This document shows, piece by piece, positions 6,656-14,955 of a stretch of DNA of 64,000 bases; within the stretch, counting starts at the first letter, position 1, and each line of letters begins with the position of its first letter. The stretch comes from an uncultured Lachnospiraceae bacterium (GTDB lineage: Bacteria > Bacillota > Clostridia > Lachnospirales > Lachnospiraceae), in contig CAJTPS010000002.1 of assembly GCA_910578555.1 (NCBI GenBank), positions 215,802-279,801 on the forward strand. Direction: 5' to 3'. Position numbers and translations under genes: made by a program. Under the pieces are notes generated by a model. That model made no database searches, was not told where the DNA came from, and worked only from the letters and a program-made list of their open reading frames with translations.

Positions 6656-7028
6656 ACAGCTTTACAAAGAATTGGAAGAAAGAAAAGATTTTATCGTTGA
6701 CCTAAAAGGATTTGACGGTGGCAGAGGATATTTTGTCAGTGGTTCATGCAAAGGAATGACTGTTATATGGAGTTACGGCGGCGGTTGGGAGCATATAAGC
6801 ATAGACGGAAAGAAGCGTATGCCAACATGGGAGGAAATGTGCCGGTTAAAAGATATGTTCTTTAACGAAGATGAATGTTGTGTACAGTACCACCCACCAA
6901 AGAGCGAGTACGTGAATAACATTCCGTACTGTCTGCATATATGGAAACCGATTGAGCAGTATAGCGGAAAGTTGCCTATGCCGCCGAGTGTGTTTGTCGG
7001 CATGAAAGGAGTGAAGTTAGATGGATAA
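6642..7028 (+). CDS. DUF7694-like phage protein
   Basis: 128 residues with GGGAGG ribosome site. The segment GGWEHISI...MPTWEEMCRLKDMFF and CCVQYHPPKSEYVNN is a conserved block of a widespread phage family annotated as DUF7694. No catalytic motif. Ends inside the next small gene. Confidence 0.68.
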   Translation: MKNLKQLYKELEERKDFIVDLKGFDGGRGYFVSGSCKGMTVIWSYGGGWEHISIDGKKRMPTWEEMCRLKDMFFNEDECCVQYHPPKSEYVNNIPYCLHIWKPIEQYSGKLPMPPSVFVGMKGVKLDG

Positions 7029-7167
7029 CTGTTGCGGAAACTGCAAGCATCATAAACCTATGGCGCAAGATGAATTTATGTGCGACAACGAAAACAGCGA
7101 GGGATACGGATTATCAACAGCTTATGATGACTGCTGTGATGAATTTGAAGAAAGAGAGGGAAAATGA
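7021..7167 (+). CDS. Cys-rich small protein (48 aa)
   Basis: Begins MDNCCGNCKHHK, with further CDNEN and YDDCCDEFEE. This C-x2-C plus Cys arrangement is found in many phage mini zinc-binding proteins. Stop abuts the following TTG start. Confidence 0.55.
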   Translation: MDNCCGNCKHHKPMAQDEFMCDNENSEGYGLSTAYDDCCDEFEEREGK

Positions 7168-7530
7168 TTGCAAAGCAAGGTTATAAATTTTTCTGAAATA
7201 AAGAAGAAGGAAAGTCAAATCAATATTGGATTGCCGATAAACAATTCTTTTGAAGATGTGGAAGATGTGATTGATGCGTTTTCAAATTACGCAAACAGAG
7301 GTTGGGTTGTCAGAATTGTCGACAGTATAGGAGAAGAAGAATACGAAGATACGGAAGAAAACGAGAAAATAACAGTTGCAAGATTTAACTTTATCGCAAA
7401 CTTGGGAGTTGTTTATATTTGCAATCATAAAGGAAAGATTGTAAATTGCGTTGCGGTAGAGCTTGAAAAAGAAAGCAGTGGAACTTACAAGGGGAGCGTA
7501 AAGGAGGTCAACAATGCAAGCAAAAATTAA
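7168..7530 (+). CDS. Hypothetical phage protein
   Basis: 120 residues from a TTG that immediately follows the previous stop. Mostly acidic with a beta-rich C-terminal half. It overlaps the start of the ATPase gene, whose AGGAGG site lies within its last codons, so the two are probably co-expressed. Confidence 0.5.
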   Translation: MQSKVINFSEIKKKESQINIGLPINNSFEDVEDVIDAFSNYANRGWVVRIVDSIGEEEYEDTEENEKITVARFNFIANLGVVYICNHKGKIVNCVAVELEKESSGTYKGSVKEVNNASKN

Positions 7531-9475
7531 ATCTCTCCACTTGGAGAATTTCGGAAAACATAGTGAAGCGATCGGTGGTAAACCGCTTGATATTCAGTTA
7601 GGGCAGAGAACCATAATCAGCGGTTGCAACAAAACAGGCAAGTCAACCATCAAGCGTTCCGTTCAGTACATATTTGGTTGCAAAGACGAAAACGGAAAGG
7701 AAATCACTGGAATACGCCCGCATGATGAAGACGGCACTGACATTGATGGGCTGACAACCGTTGCGGAAATGACAGTATCGGTTGACGGCGCAGAAAACAC
7801 GCTGAAAAAGACCTGCTTCCAAAAGAAGAACAGACAGGGCGAGTACACAGGAGAGGACAACACGCAGTATTTTATTGACGGGGTGCGGAAAAACACAAGG
7901 AAATCCTATGACGAATTTGTGCAGACCATTCTCCCAGACCCTGTTTGCATGAGTGCACAGGAATTTTTCAAGCAGGACACGGCAGGGAGAAGAAATCTGC
8001 TTGAATCCACGTTTTTCAGCCGCACGATAGATGAAATCATAGACCAAAATCCAGAGTTTGAGGAACTTCGGGGGAAACTTAGGGCAAATTCTGTTTCGGA
8101 TTTAAAATCTACCTGCAATGAGAAAATTAACGGAAAAGGACGTGGCGCAAATCATGTTGACGGTCTGAACGACAAGCTGACAAAGCTGAATCATCAGATT
8201 GAGTTTGAGCTGTCAAAAAAAGTTGATATTGATGTTGCTGGACTAGAAGCACAGAAAAAAGCCCTGAATGAGCAGATTGCGGACAACAAGGCAAAGCAGG
8301 AGGATATTTCAAAGGAATTTGAGGAACAGCAAAGGGTAAGCGATGGCATAATAGAAATGAAATTCGAGTTGAACGACTTGCAGAGAAAGGCGAACGAGGA
8401 AAATAATCGTAAAAGGCGAGAATTTGAAGAAGAAATTTCCTCTGCTGATATGTCGGCACAACAGCACAGCAAGACAATCATTCTTGCCAATGACAAAATC
8501 ACAAGCAAGAAAAGGGATTTGTCAGACTATGAGAAGTATATCGCAGAATGTAGGGATATGTGGAATGAAGCAAACGCCATTGAATTTGACGAAAATAGCC
8601 TTGTCTGTCCTATGTGTGGTCAAGAGTTGCCAGAGGATAAAAAAGGGCAAGAACGGAGCAAATTTGAGAAATGTAAAGACAAAAAATTGGCTGATATTTC
8701 AGACAAGGGTAACGGTTGGAAACAGAAGATAAAAGAAACAAAAGCAGAGATTGAACAGTTGGAGAAATCTGTTGAAATTGCCACAAAGCAAAAGGAAATG
8801 GCTGAAAAACGGTCGGAAGAACTTGAAGAAAAGCTTGACAAACTTCCTCAATCAATCGACATTTCCGACCGCCCCGAAGTGCAGGAAATCCAAAGGCAAA
8901 TTGCCGAGAAAGAAGCTGCCATGAACAAAGGAAACAGCGCGGAGGAAATCAGGAGGCGATTGAAAGATGAAGAAAACGAATTGAGAAACAAGGTTTATGT
9001 AATTGATTGCGAATTAGTAGGGCATAGAAAAAATGTAGAGATTGAAAAAACTGTGGAGGAATTAAAGACCAAACAGCGAAATGCGTCACAGGAAATTGCA
9101 AATGTCGAGAGGGAAATTGACCTGTTAAAACAGTTTGACCGAAAGAAAGCAGAGCTTATTGAAAATGACGTGAATAGTAATTTTGAATATATCAAGGTTA
9201 AAATGACGGAATCGCAGGTCAATGGGGATTTGAAAGATGTCTGCCAGATTATGGTTGACGGCGAAAGCTACGACAGAAATTTGAACCACGGAGCAAGGAT
9301 TTTAGCGGAAATTGACATTTGCAGGGCGTTCCAAAAGGCAAATAATGTGTGCTTGCCGATTATCGTTGACGACTGTGAGAGCCTAGATGATTGGAGAGTG
9401 CCGAACATTGAAAACCAGTTGATTATCATTAAGTGGTCAGATGATAAGGAATTGAAGATTGAATCGGAGGGATAG
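7514..9475 (+). CDS. SbcC/Rad50-like ATPase with zinc hook
   Basis: 653 residues. Walker A GCNKTGKST (37-45), long charged coiled coils, a zinc-hook motif CPMCG near residue 365 at the turn, a second coiled coil, a degenerate signature near NHGARILAEIDIC and Walker B-like LPIIVDDCES. This is the SMC/Rad50/SbcC layout: a DNA-end-processing ATPase that normally pairs with an SbcD nuclease. No SbcD is visible in the window. Together with the RecT-like protein at 10.9 kb it probably serves phage recombination. Confidence 0.82.
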   Translation: MQAKIKSLHLENFGKHSEAIGGKPLDIQLGQRTIISGCNKTGKSTIKRSVQYIFGCKDENGKEITGIRPHDEDGTDIDGLTTVAEMTVSVDGAENTLKKTCFQKKNRQGEYTGEDNTQYFIDGVRKNTRKSYDEFVQTILPDPVCMSAQEFFKQDTAGRRNLLESTFFSRTIDEIIDQNPEFEELRGKLRANSVSDLKSTCNEKINGKGRGANHVDGLNDKLTKLNHQIEFELSKKVDIDVAGLEAQKKALNEQIADNKAKQEDISKEFEEQQRVSDGIIEMKFELNDLQRKANEENNRKRREFEEEISSADMSAQQHSKTIILANDKITSKKRDLSDYEKYIAECRDMWNEANAIEFDENSLVCPMCGQELPEDKKGQERSKFEKCKDKKLADISDKGNGWKQKIKETKAEIEQLEKSVEIATKQKEMAEKRSEELEEKLDKLPQSIDISDRPEVQEIQRQIAEKEAAMNKGNSAEEIRRRLKDEENELRNKVYVIDCELVGHRKNVEIEKTVEELKTKQRNASQEIANVEREIDLLKQFDRKKAELIENDVNSNFEYIKVKMTESQVNGDLKDVCQIMVDGESYDRNLNHGARILAEIDICRAFQKANNVCLPIIVDDCESLDDWRVPNIENQLIIIKWSDDKELKIESEG

Positions 9476-9478
9476 GAA

Positions 9479-9700
9479 ATGCCAACAGAGGATTGCAAAA
9501 CGAAACAGTTAGAAGCAGAGAATGAAAAGCTCAAAAAGGAATTGTCTGAAATAAAGGAGAAAGAGTACAAAAAATCAGTTGAAAACAGCAGATTGGAGTG
9601 TAAGATTTCCAGCTTGGAAAGAGAAAAGGATAGGTTATTAGAGATAATCGAAAATCTTTCCAAAGGATTTGCAAATATGGAGAGTGCAACAAAAAAGTAA
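9479..9700 (+). CDS. Short coiled-coil protein
   Basis: 73 residues, almost entirely heptad-like and highly charged (LEAENEKLKKELSEIKEKE). It follows the SbcC-like gene by 3 nt and may be an accessory or scaffold of the recombination module. No domain match. Confidence 0.5.
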   Translation: MPTEDCKTKQLEAENEKLKKELSEIKEKEYKKSVENSRLECKISSLEREKDRLLEIIENLSKGFANMESATKK

Positions 9701-9714
9701 ATGGAGGTTCAACC

Positions 9715-10008
9715 ACGAAGAAACGACTTTTAACTGTGGCACTGGCGGTTGTGATGGAGGTTTGCTTGGTTGGGTGCGGCACTACATATCAAGAAGCGAC
9801 GGGGCAGACAGAAAGCAATGCAAGCGGTGATTTCGGAAATGGGTATTTTACGGTCATTACAAAATGGGGAAATGGATATTACATTGTTTATGCGAATGAT
9901 ACAAAAGTTAAGTATTTAGTAATGGAAAGAACGCAATATTTGTCTGGCATTACCCCACTCTACAACGCAGACGGAACATTGCAGATTTATGAAGAAAGAG
10001 AGGGTTGA
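9715..10008 (+). CDS. Small lipoprotein, possible ACG start
   Basis: The expected signal peptide KKRLLTVALAVV...LVGC begins upstream of the first conventional start (GTG 9736). GGAGG at 9703-9707 is spaced correctly for the ACG at 9715, giving TKKRLL with a normal basic n-region and lipobox LVGC. The mature part (YFTVITKWGNGYYIVYANDT, SGITPLYNADG) resembles DUF6440-like phage proteins. If ACG is not used, GTG 9736 gives a protein lacking the positive n-region. Confidence 0.55.
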   Translation, partial: TKKRLLTVALAVVMEVCLVGCGTTYQEATGQTESNASGDFGNGYFTVITKWGNGYYIVYANDTKVKYLVMERTQYLSGITPLYNADGTLQIYEEREG

Positions 10009-10011
10009 GAA

Positions 10012-10392
10012 ATGGAAATGATAATAATTTTATTAGCCATGATATTCTGCCACATTGTAGATGATTACTATTTGCAAGGATGGCTTGCGTCCGCAAAACA
10101 GAAATCATGGTGGGAGAAAAATGCGCCCGAAAAACTGTACAGGAACGATTACATGATGGCGTTGCTTATGCATTCGTTTAGCTGGTCTTTTATGACTATG
10201 CTTCCAATAATTTTATATTATTTTCTTAACGGTAGCATTGAAACAAAAGTATGGATTGCCATTCCTTATCTTTGGAATATGGCTATTCATAGCGTTGTAG
10301 ACGATTTGAAAGCTAACAAAAAGCAGATAAACCTCATACAAGACCAATGTATTCATTTGGTACAGATTTGGCAACGTGGGCGGCGTTTGTGA
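10012..10392 (+). CDS. DUF3307-like membrane protein
   Basis: 126 residues, three or four hydrophobic segments. HIVDDYYLQGWLASAKQKSW with WWEKN-P and the H-FSW core is the hallmark of a DUF3307-type phage membrane family. The C-terminal IQDQCIHLVQIWQ is short and ends in arginines; the usual last span may be missing. Role unknown. Confidence 0.68.
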   Translation: MEMIIILLAMIFCHIVDDYYLQGWLASAKQKSWWEKNAPEKLYRNDYMMALLMHSFSWSFMTMLPIILYYFLNGSIETKVWIAIPYLWNMAIHSVVDDLKANKKQINLIQDQCIHLVQIWQRGRRL

Positions 10393-10460
10393 TTTTGCAT
10401 TAAATATCAACCCCCCATACACCTTATGGCATGGGTTGAGGGCGAAAGGAGAATGAGGAT

Positions 10461-10595
10461 ATGAAATGGAAATTATTCTGTACGGTAACAATGAAAACCT
10501 ACTATGTGGAAGAAAAGAGTATATGTTTGGCGAGGAAGAAACTTGCTATAGAGCTTGGAGTTCCATTGTCTTGCATTGAAGTTTTTGCAGATTAA
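10461..10595 (+). CDS. Small hypothetical protein (44 aa)
   Basis: Preceded by AAAGGAG. Sequence MKWKLFCTVTMKTYYVE...ARKKLAIELGVP. No domain recognised; such short proteins with a single predicted helix are frequent in phage early regions. Confidence 0.4.
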   Translation: MKWKLFCTVTMKTYYVEEKSICLARKKLAIELGVPLSCIEVFAD

Positions 10596-10630
10596 AAATA
10601 TATCAAATAAAAGAAAGCGAGGAATAAACC

Positions 10631-10867
10631 ATGCCAGTAAAAACAAAGAATGAATTGCTTGAAGAAATCGAGCAGAAGAATGAGGAAATCGAGGTACTCA
10701 AAACGGATATTGAGAAACTTGAAAAGTACAGAAAGTATGATGAAATGGCAGACGAGGTTAAGGCTATCAATGACAGTTTTGTCCGCAGCGGCTTCACAGA
10801 ACAGCAGGCATTTGAACTAACAAGAGGCGCGGTAACAGCGGCGGCAGGCGAACCAACATTATTTTAA
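10631..10867 (+). CDS. Coiled-coil phage protein
   Basis: 78 residues. Residues 5-40 form a charged coiled coil; the C-terminal part SFVRSGFTEQQAFEL is shared by many phage proteins next to recombination genes. It immediately precedes the RecT-like gene and may be its partner. Function not established. Confidence 0.5.
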   Translation: MPVKTKNELLEEIEQKNEEIEVLKTDIEKLEKYRKYDEMADEVKAINDSFVRSGFTEQQAFELTRGAVTAAAGEPTLF

Positions 10868-10887
10868 TTTTAAGGAGGATATGAAAC

Positions 10888-11964
10888 ATGGCAGAAACAA
10901 AGAAAAATGAGGTAATAAAAAAAGAATTTACAACAGCATTAAGCCAGTGGTCTAACGAGATTACAGGGCTTATTGCAAGAGATTATGAGGTTTGCGGAGT
11001 GAAGTTTGATGATTACTCCAAACAGTGTGCGTTAGAGGCAATGACGGCGATTTTCAACCTTGTAAAAAACAGCCCGAAGTTAAAGGATATGAACAGCCTT
11101 GATACAAGCAATTTGAGGGGGATTGTAGAACGCTGCGCAAGTCTTAAACTGAACGCAAACGCATATCCGAGAGAATGCTATTTTCAATTAAGAAACGTAA
11201 AAGTCGGTGATAGTTGGCAACAGATTGTCGAAATGGGAATTGAGGGAGCAGGATATGATTCTCTGCTTGCCAATTATGGCAAAGACGTTGACAGAGTTTA
11301 TCCGTACTGGGTGGTAAAAGAGGGAGATACATACATTCCGCCAAAGCATAGAGGTCTTGAAGTGACACCGCCTGAATGGGAAGAAAAAGGACTGTCTGAA
11401 CGTGCAGTAAAGGTTGTATATCCCGTTAAACTGACAGACGGAACAGTTACATACCTCACCGCTGAAAGAGAGGGTGTAAGGGTTAATCTTCTGGCACACG
11501 TCAAGCAGAATATGATGAATGAGACATTTGGAATTTGCGCTGACCGCTATAAAGCTACGGAAAAGCAACAAGTGGAAATTAAAGAAAAGAAAGAGGAAGT
11601 GTTGAACGCTTTAAGAGAATGCGAAACAGTAGATGATATGCTGAAATGCGAAATTGCAAGGAAATTTATCAGCGGAGCGTGGCTTGATACTCCTGAAAGC
11701 ATGATACAGAGAAAGATGTGTAACAATGCCACAAGGAAGTTCCCAAAGAATTACGACCCTATGGCAAGACAGGCACAGCTTGAAATGGACGAGGTTTATC
11801 AGGAAGTACAGGAAGAAATCGAAGCCAACGCAAATCAAATTTCATTCGAGTCAATCGAAGAAAAGCCAGCACCGCCGACCATGCCAAAGGCACAGGCGAA
11901 AGAGAAAGAGCCTGTCAAAGTTGAGGAAGAACAGGAAGCGGAAGAACAGAAAGCGCCGTTTTAA
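10888..11964 (+). CDS. RecT-like single-strand annealing protein
   Basis: 358 residues after AGGAGG. The core (about 60-150: CASLKLNANAYPRECYF, IVEMGIEGAGYDSLLANYG, VVKEGD) follows the RecT/Redbeta plan of 'slowly activated ligand, grid of tyrosines and glycines, V-EGD'. The acidic, low-complexity C-terminus (about 310-358) resembles an SSB-contact tail. Expected role: annealing of complementary single strands during phage recombination or repair. No RecE-type exonuclease is obvious nearby; the SbcC-like ATPase may belong to the same module. Confidence 0.6.
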   Translation: MAETKKNEVIKKEFTTALSQWSNEITGLIARDYEVCGVKFDDYSKQCALEAMTAIFNLVKNSPKLKDMNSLDTSNLRGIVERCASLKLNANAYPRECYFQLRNVKVGDSWQQIVEMGIEGAGYDSLLANYGKDVDRVYPYWVVKEGDTYIPPKHRGLEVTPPEWEEKGLSERAVKVVYPVKLTDGTVTYLTAEREGVRVNLLAHVKQNMMNETFGICADRYKATEKQQVEIKEKKEEVLNALRECETVDDMLKCEIARKFISGAWLDTPESMIQRKMCNNATRKFPKNYDPMARQAQLEMDEVYQEVQEEIEANANQISFESIEEKPAPPTMPKAQAKEKEPVKVEEEQEAEEQKAPF

Positions 11965-11978
11965 GGAGGAATGAAATT

Positions 11979-12146
11979 ATGGAAAGACCAGAAAAACTTG
12001 ATACATTTATCTATGCCGTTTTGGCAGAAGCAAGGAGAAATAGCCTTGTAGAGGTATGTGAGTGCTTTGACATATCAGAAGAAGAAATGAATGAGTGCTT
12101 AGAGTATTTGCGGTCAAAAGAGGGAATGAACATTAAAGACATTTAA
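11979..12146 (+). CDS. Small helical protein (55 aa)
   Basis: AAGGAGGA lies 8 nt before the ATG. LVEVCECFDISEEEMNECLEYL could be a minimal helix-turn-helix, but the protein is too short to be certain. Confidence 0.45.
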   Translation: MERPEKLDTFIYAVLAEARRNSLVEVCECFDISEEEMNECLEYLRSKEGMNIKDI

Positions 12147-12160
12147 GAGATAGCCACACA

Positions 12161-12186
12161 GCGGACTTTCTTTCGGGGAAGTCCGC
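12161..12186 (+). terminator. GC hairpin between recombination and NAD modules
   Basis: GCGGACTT/AAGTCCGC, 8-bp perfect stem with a 10-nt loop. No U-tract follows, so it may be an RNA-processing or stabilising hairpin rather than a true terminator. Confidence 0.4.
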
Positions 12187-12242
12187 AAATAAAACAGGCA
12201 GTAATGCAAATTAACATAAACCATTTTAAGGAGGATTTATCA

Positions 12243-13148
12243 ATGAAAACAAAGTATGAAGAAATCGTAAACGTAAACGCCATCGGAAAGGCAGAGAACC
12301 CTATTTCGCTGAATGAAATTCTGAAAATGGCGAATGACGAACAGCTTACGCCGTCCAAGCAGAACAAGGAACGGGTGCTGTTTATCGGCATTGATGTGCA
12401 ACAGGACTTCATGGACGACGGCGCATTGGGTGTACCTGGTGCGCATGGGGATGTGGAACGCATGACAAGATTTATCTACAACAACATGGATAAAATCAGC
12501 AACATTGCGGTATCAATCGACACGCATACGCCGCACCAGATTTTTCATCCTTGCTGGTGGATTGACGAGAACGGAAACAATCCGGCGCCATACACGCCTA
12601 TCACACTTGCAGACCTTGACAGCGGAAAATGGCGGTCGGTTATAAACCCTATGGCAAGTCGTGATTATGTGGAGCATTTGGAAAAAGACGGAAAGAAAAC
12701 GCTTTGCGTATGGTCTTACCACTGTATTCAGGGAACGACAGGCTGTGCATTGGAAAATCAATTCTCCAATATGATTTACTTCCATTCTGTAGCGAAAAAG
12801 TCTGTTGTGCAGAGGCTTGTAAAAGGACAAGACCCGCTGTCCGAGATGTACGGAGTTATCAAGCCGGAATACGACACCAACGGCTATATTAACCTTGACT
12901 TCCTGAATAAGATTGAGAAATTCGACAAGGTTATCATCGGCGGCGAGGCAAGAGATTACTGTGTGTACGAATCTTTGAATCAGATGTTTGAGCACTATAA
13001 GAACAATGCAGAAACGCTGAAAAAGATTTACGTGCTTGAAGATTGTATGTCTGCAATCGGTAATCCTTCTGATGTGGATAAGATGTATGCGGATTTGCAG
13101 AGCCAGTATCATTTCAACATTGTTAAAAGTACAGAATGGAGTTTGTAA
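12243..13148 (+). CDS. Nicotinamidase/isochorismatase-family cysteine hydrolase
   Basis: 301 residues; ATG after AAGGAGG chosen over an upstream in-frame start. Motifs fit nicotinamidase (PncA): IGIDVQQDF with Asp51, metal cluster DTHTPH (Asp93, His95, His98), the HCIQGT-G segment (160-167), Lys194 in RLVKG and the nucleophile Cys240 in EARDYCV. Such enzymes turn nicotinamide into nicotinate for NAD salvage. In a phage this could refill NAD during lytic growth or after NAD-depleting defence; this is inference. A different amide substrate is possible. Confidence 0.75.
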   Translation: MKTKYEEIVNVNAIGKAENPISLNEILKMANDEQLTPSKQNKERVLFIGIDVQQDFMDDGALGVPGAHGDVERMTRFIYNNMDKISNIAVSIDTHTPHQIFHPCWWIDENGNNPAPYTPITLADLDSGKWRSVINPMASRDYVEHLEKDGKKTLCVWSYHCIQGTTGCALENQFSNMIYFHSVAKKSVVQRLVKGQDPLSEMYGVIKPEYDTNGYINLDFLNKIEKFDKVIIGGEARDYCVYESLNQMFEHYKNNAETLKKIYVLEDCMSAIGNPSDVDKMYADLQSQYHFNIVKSTEWSL

Positions 13149-13151
13149 TCA

Positions 13152-13967
13152 ATGAAATCTAGGGAAATAGACTTTGACAAAACATATTCGTCGACAAATT
13201 ACGGGAACTTCAAAATAATTGCAGAGGCAGAAAGAAAACCGTATCAGAAGAAACGAATTCTGATTGAGTTTACAGAAACAGGAACGCAATCAGAAGTAAG
13301 CTATGATGAAGCCTTAAAAGGTTGCGTGAAAGATGTAATGCGACCAAGCATTTTGGGAGTTGCATATCTTGGAAACGCACACAAGAAAGGAAATGAAAGG
13401 CTTTACAACTTGTGGATAAGTATGCTGTCAAGGTGCTATTCCCCCGGAAACAGGGCTTACAGATTTTATGGGGATAAAGGCTGTTATGTAGATGGAAGAT
13501 GGCATTGCTTTGAAAATTTCCTATCTGATGTCAAGACAATTCCTGGAAATGAACTTTTGGAATCCGGCGCAAGAATAGAACTTGACAAAGATATTTTGCA
13601 AAGAGGATTAAAAGAGAATAAATGCTATTCAAAAGATACTTGTATGTGGGTATCTAAGGATAGTAATAACAGGGTTCATTTGGTGGATTCAAATAAGGAT
13701 AATGATTATTCATCAAAGTATGTAGGAGTTTGTTTTGACAAAAGATGGGGAGTTTTTCAATCACAGATAAACATTGACGGAAAACAAGTCTACATAGGCA
13801 AATTTACAAATGAAGTTGCGGCGGCTAATGCTTACAACTACTATGCCGGGCAACAGGGAATTGAGATAACAAAAAACGACTGTGCATACATGAGCAAGGA
13901 AGAATGGGAGAGGTTCAGGAAAAAGAGAGGCAGGAAAAGGACGAGTTCAAGACCAAGTACCATGTAA
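13152..13967 (+). CDS. HNH/AP2-type putative homing endonuclease
   Basis: 271 residues. The block LYNLWISMLSRCYSPGNRAY with YGDKGC-V and RW-CFENF (about 85-130) is characteristic of phage HNH-like proteins carrying an AP2 DNA-binding domain, seen here at about 185-235 (SSKYVGVCFDKRWGVFQSQ, GKFTNEVAAANAYN). The tail is basic. It was probably inserted as a free-standing homing gene between phage genes. Confidence 0.72.
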   Translation: MKSREIDFDKTYSSTNYGNFKIIAEAERKPYQKKRILIEFTETGTQSEVSYDEALKGCVKDVMRPSILGVAYLGNAHKKGNERLYNLWISMLSRCYSPGNRAYRFYGDKGCYVDGRWHCFENFLSDVKTIPGNELLESGARIELDKDILQRGLKENKCYSKDTCMWVSKDSNNRVHLVDSNKDNDYSSKYVGVCFDKRWGVFQSQINIDGKQVYIGKFTNEVAAANAYNYYAGQQGIEITKNDCAYMSKEEWERFRKKRGRKRTSSRPSTM

Positions 13968-14008
13968 ACCTTGTGAACAGCACAGACAGCATTTTGTAGG
14001 AGGAAGTT

Positions 14009-14245
14009 ATGACAGTATATGAAATGATACAGGAATTGGCGCAGTATGACGCTGATTTAGATGTTGAAATCAATGTTACAACTGATGATTACGAAACAAC
14101 CGTTGAGGTTGAAGAAGATGTGAAAGACGGCGAGGAAACCGATGTAAAACTCGATATTGACGAGGATATAGAGGATTTTGACATTGATGATTACAAGAAG
14201 TACACAGGTAAGAGAGTTGTCAGAATAAATGCGGAATTGAGATAG
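14009..14245 (+). CDS. Acidic small phage protein
   Basis: 78 residues, AGGAGG site. MTVYEMIQELAQYDADLDVEI is shared by many phage proteins; the rest is extremely Asp/Glu-rich, which could mimic DNA. It immediately precedes the VWA gene, with 13 nt between, suggesting a common transcript with the VWA/phosphatase/kinase set. Confidence 0.5.
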   Translation: MTVYEMIQELAQYDADLDVEINVTTDDYETTVEVEEDVKDGEETDVKLDIDEDIEDFDIDDYKKYTGKRVVRINAELR

Positions 14246-14258
14246 GAGGATTAAAACC

Positions 14259-14945
14259 ATGAGCAAATACGAAGAAAACGGAATTGAGATTGACGGATTG
14301 GACGAAATCGAAGTGGAGAATACCGCCGTTGACGATTTGGAGAGCGAGAGTATCAACCTTATCTTTTTGGGGATTGATGAAAGCGGCAGTATGGGAAGTT
14401 ACATCAAGGATATGCATAATTGCCTTTCCGAGTTCAAAACTGCATTAAAGGACAGCAAAGAAGCTGATGAAATCCTCGTGGCAAGGGCAGACTTCGCAGA
14501 CGACATCAAAATCGGTGGCTACAAGAAAATATCCGAGTTTGACACAGGGTTTGATGTGTATGGTTGCACTGCCATGTTTGACACGATCGTTGAGGGTTCG
14601 CAAAAATTGAAAGAGTACCGCAAATTCCTGAAAGAGCAGGGCATGACAAGGGTTAAGGCTGTGTTTGCCATTTTCAGTGACGGACTTGATAATCGGTCAA
14701 GCCACAGTTTCAGTGAGGCAAAGCAGGCGGTAGAGTTCCTTAACAGCGAAGAAATCACAACCGCATTTATCAGCTTCGGCGGTCAGGCGACGCAGACGGC
14801 GCATGATTTAGGTTTCCGCAATATTCTTGATGTGGCAAGTTCCGCAAGCGAACTTCGCAAGGCGTTTAACTGCCTGTCAAAGTCGGTTATTGAGAGCAGT
14901 AAGTCAGTGTTGGCAGATGACGGAGACGACTTTTTCCAGATTTAG
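14259..14945 (+). CDS. TerY-like VWA-domain protein
   Basis: 228 residues. A short acidic leader then a von Willebrand A domain: LIFLGIDESGSMGSYI with metal-site Asp40, Ser42, Ser44, a downstream TAMFD threonine and IFSDGLDN aspartate. This is a complete MIDAS. It is close to TerY, the VWA member of kinase-phosphatase 'TerY-P' triads. The PP2C and kinase members lie 1.0 and 2.4 kb downstream on the same strand. It likely acts as a metal-dependent adaptor or sensor. Confidence 0.82.
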   Translation: MSKYEENGIEIDGLDEIEVENTAVDDLESESINLIFLGIDESGSMGSYIKDMHNCLSEFKTALKDSKEADEILVARADFADDIKIGGYKKISEFDTGFDVYGCTAMFDTIVEGSQKLKEYRKFLKEQGMTRVKAVFAIFSDGLDNRSSHSFSEAKQAVEFLNSEEITTAFISFGGQATQTAHDLGFRNILDVASSASELRKAFNCLSKSVIESSKSVLADDGDDFFQI

Positions 14946-14955
14946 GAGGGTGGAT

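Noticed and set aside
7643..8047. Minus-strand ORF opposite the SbcC-like gene
   Set aside because: Cys/Phe/Ser-rich shadow; the sense strand encodes a clear Walker A ATPase.
12513..13112. Long minus-strand ORF (199 codons) opposite the nicotinamidase
   Set aside because: The sense frame carries a full set of conserved catalytic residues; the antisense frame has no start context or domain.
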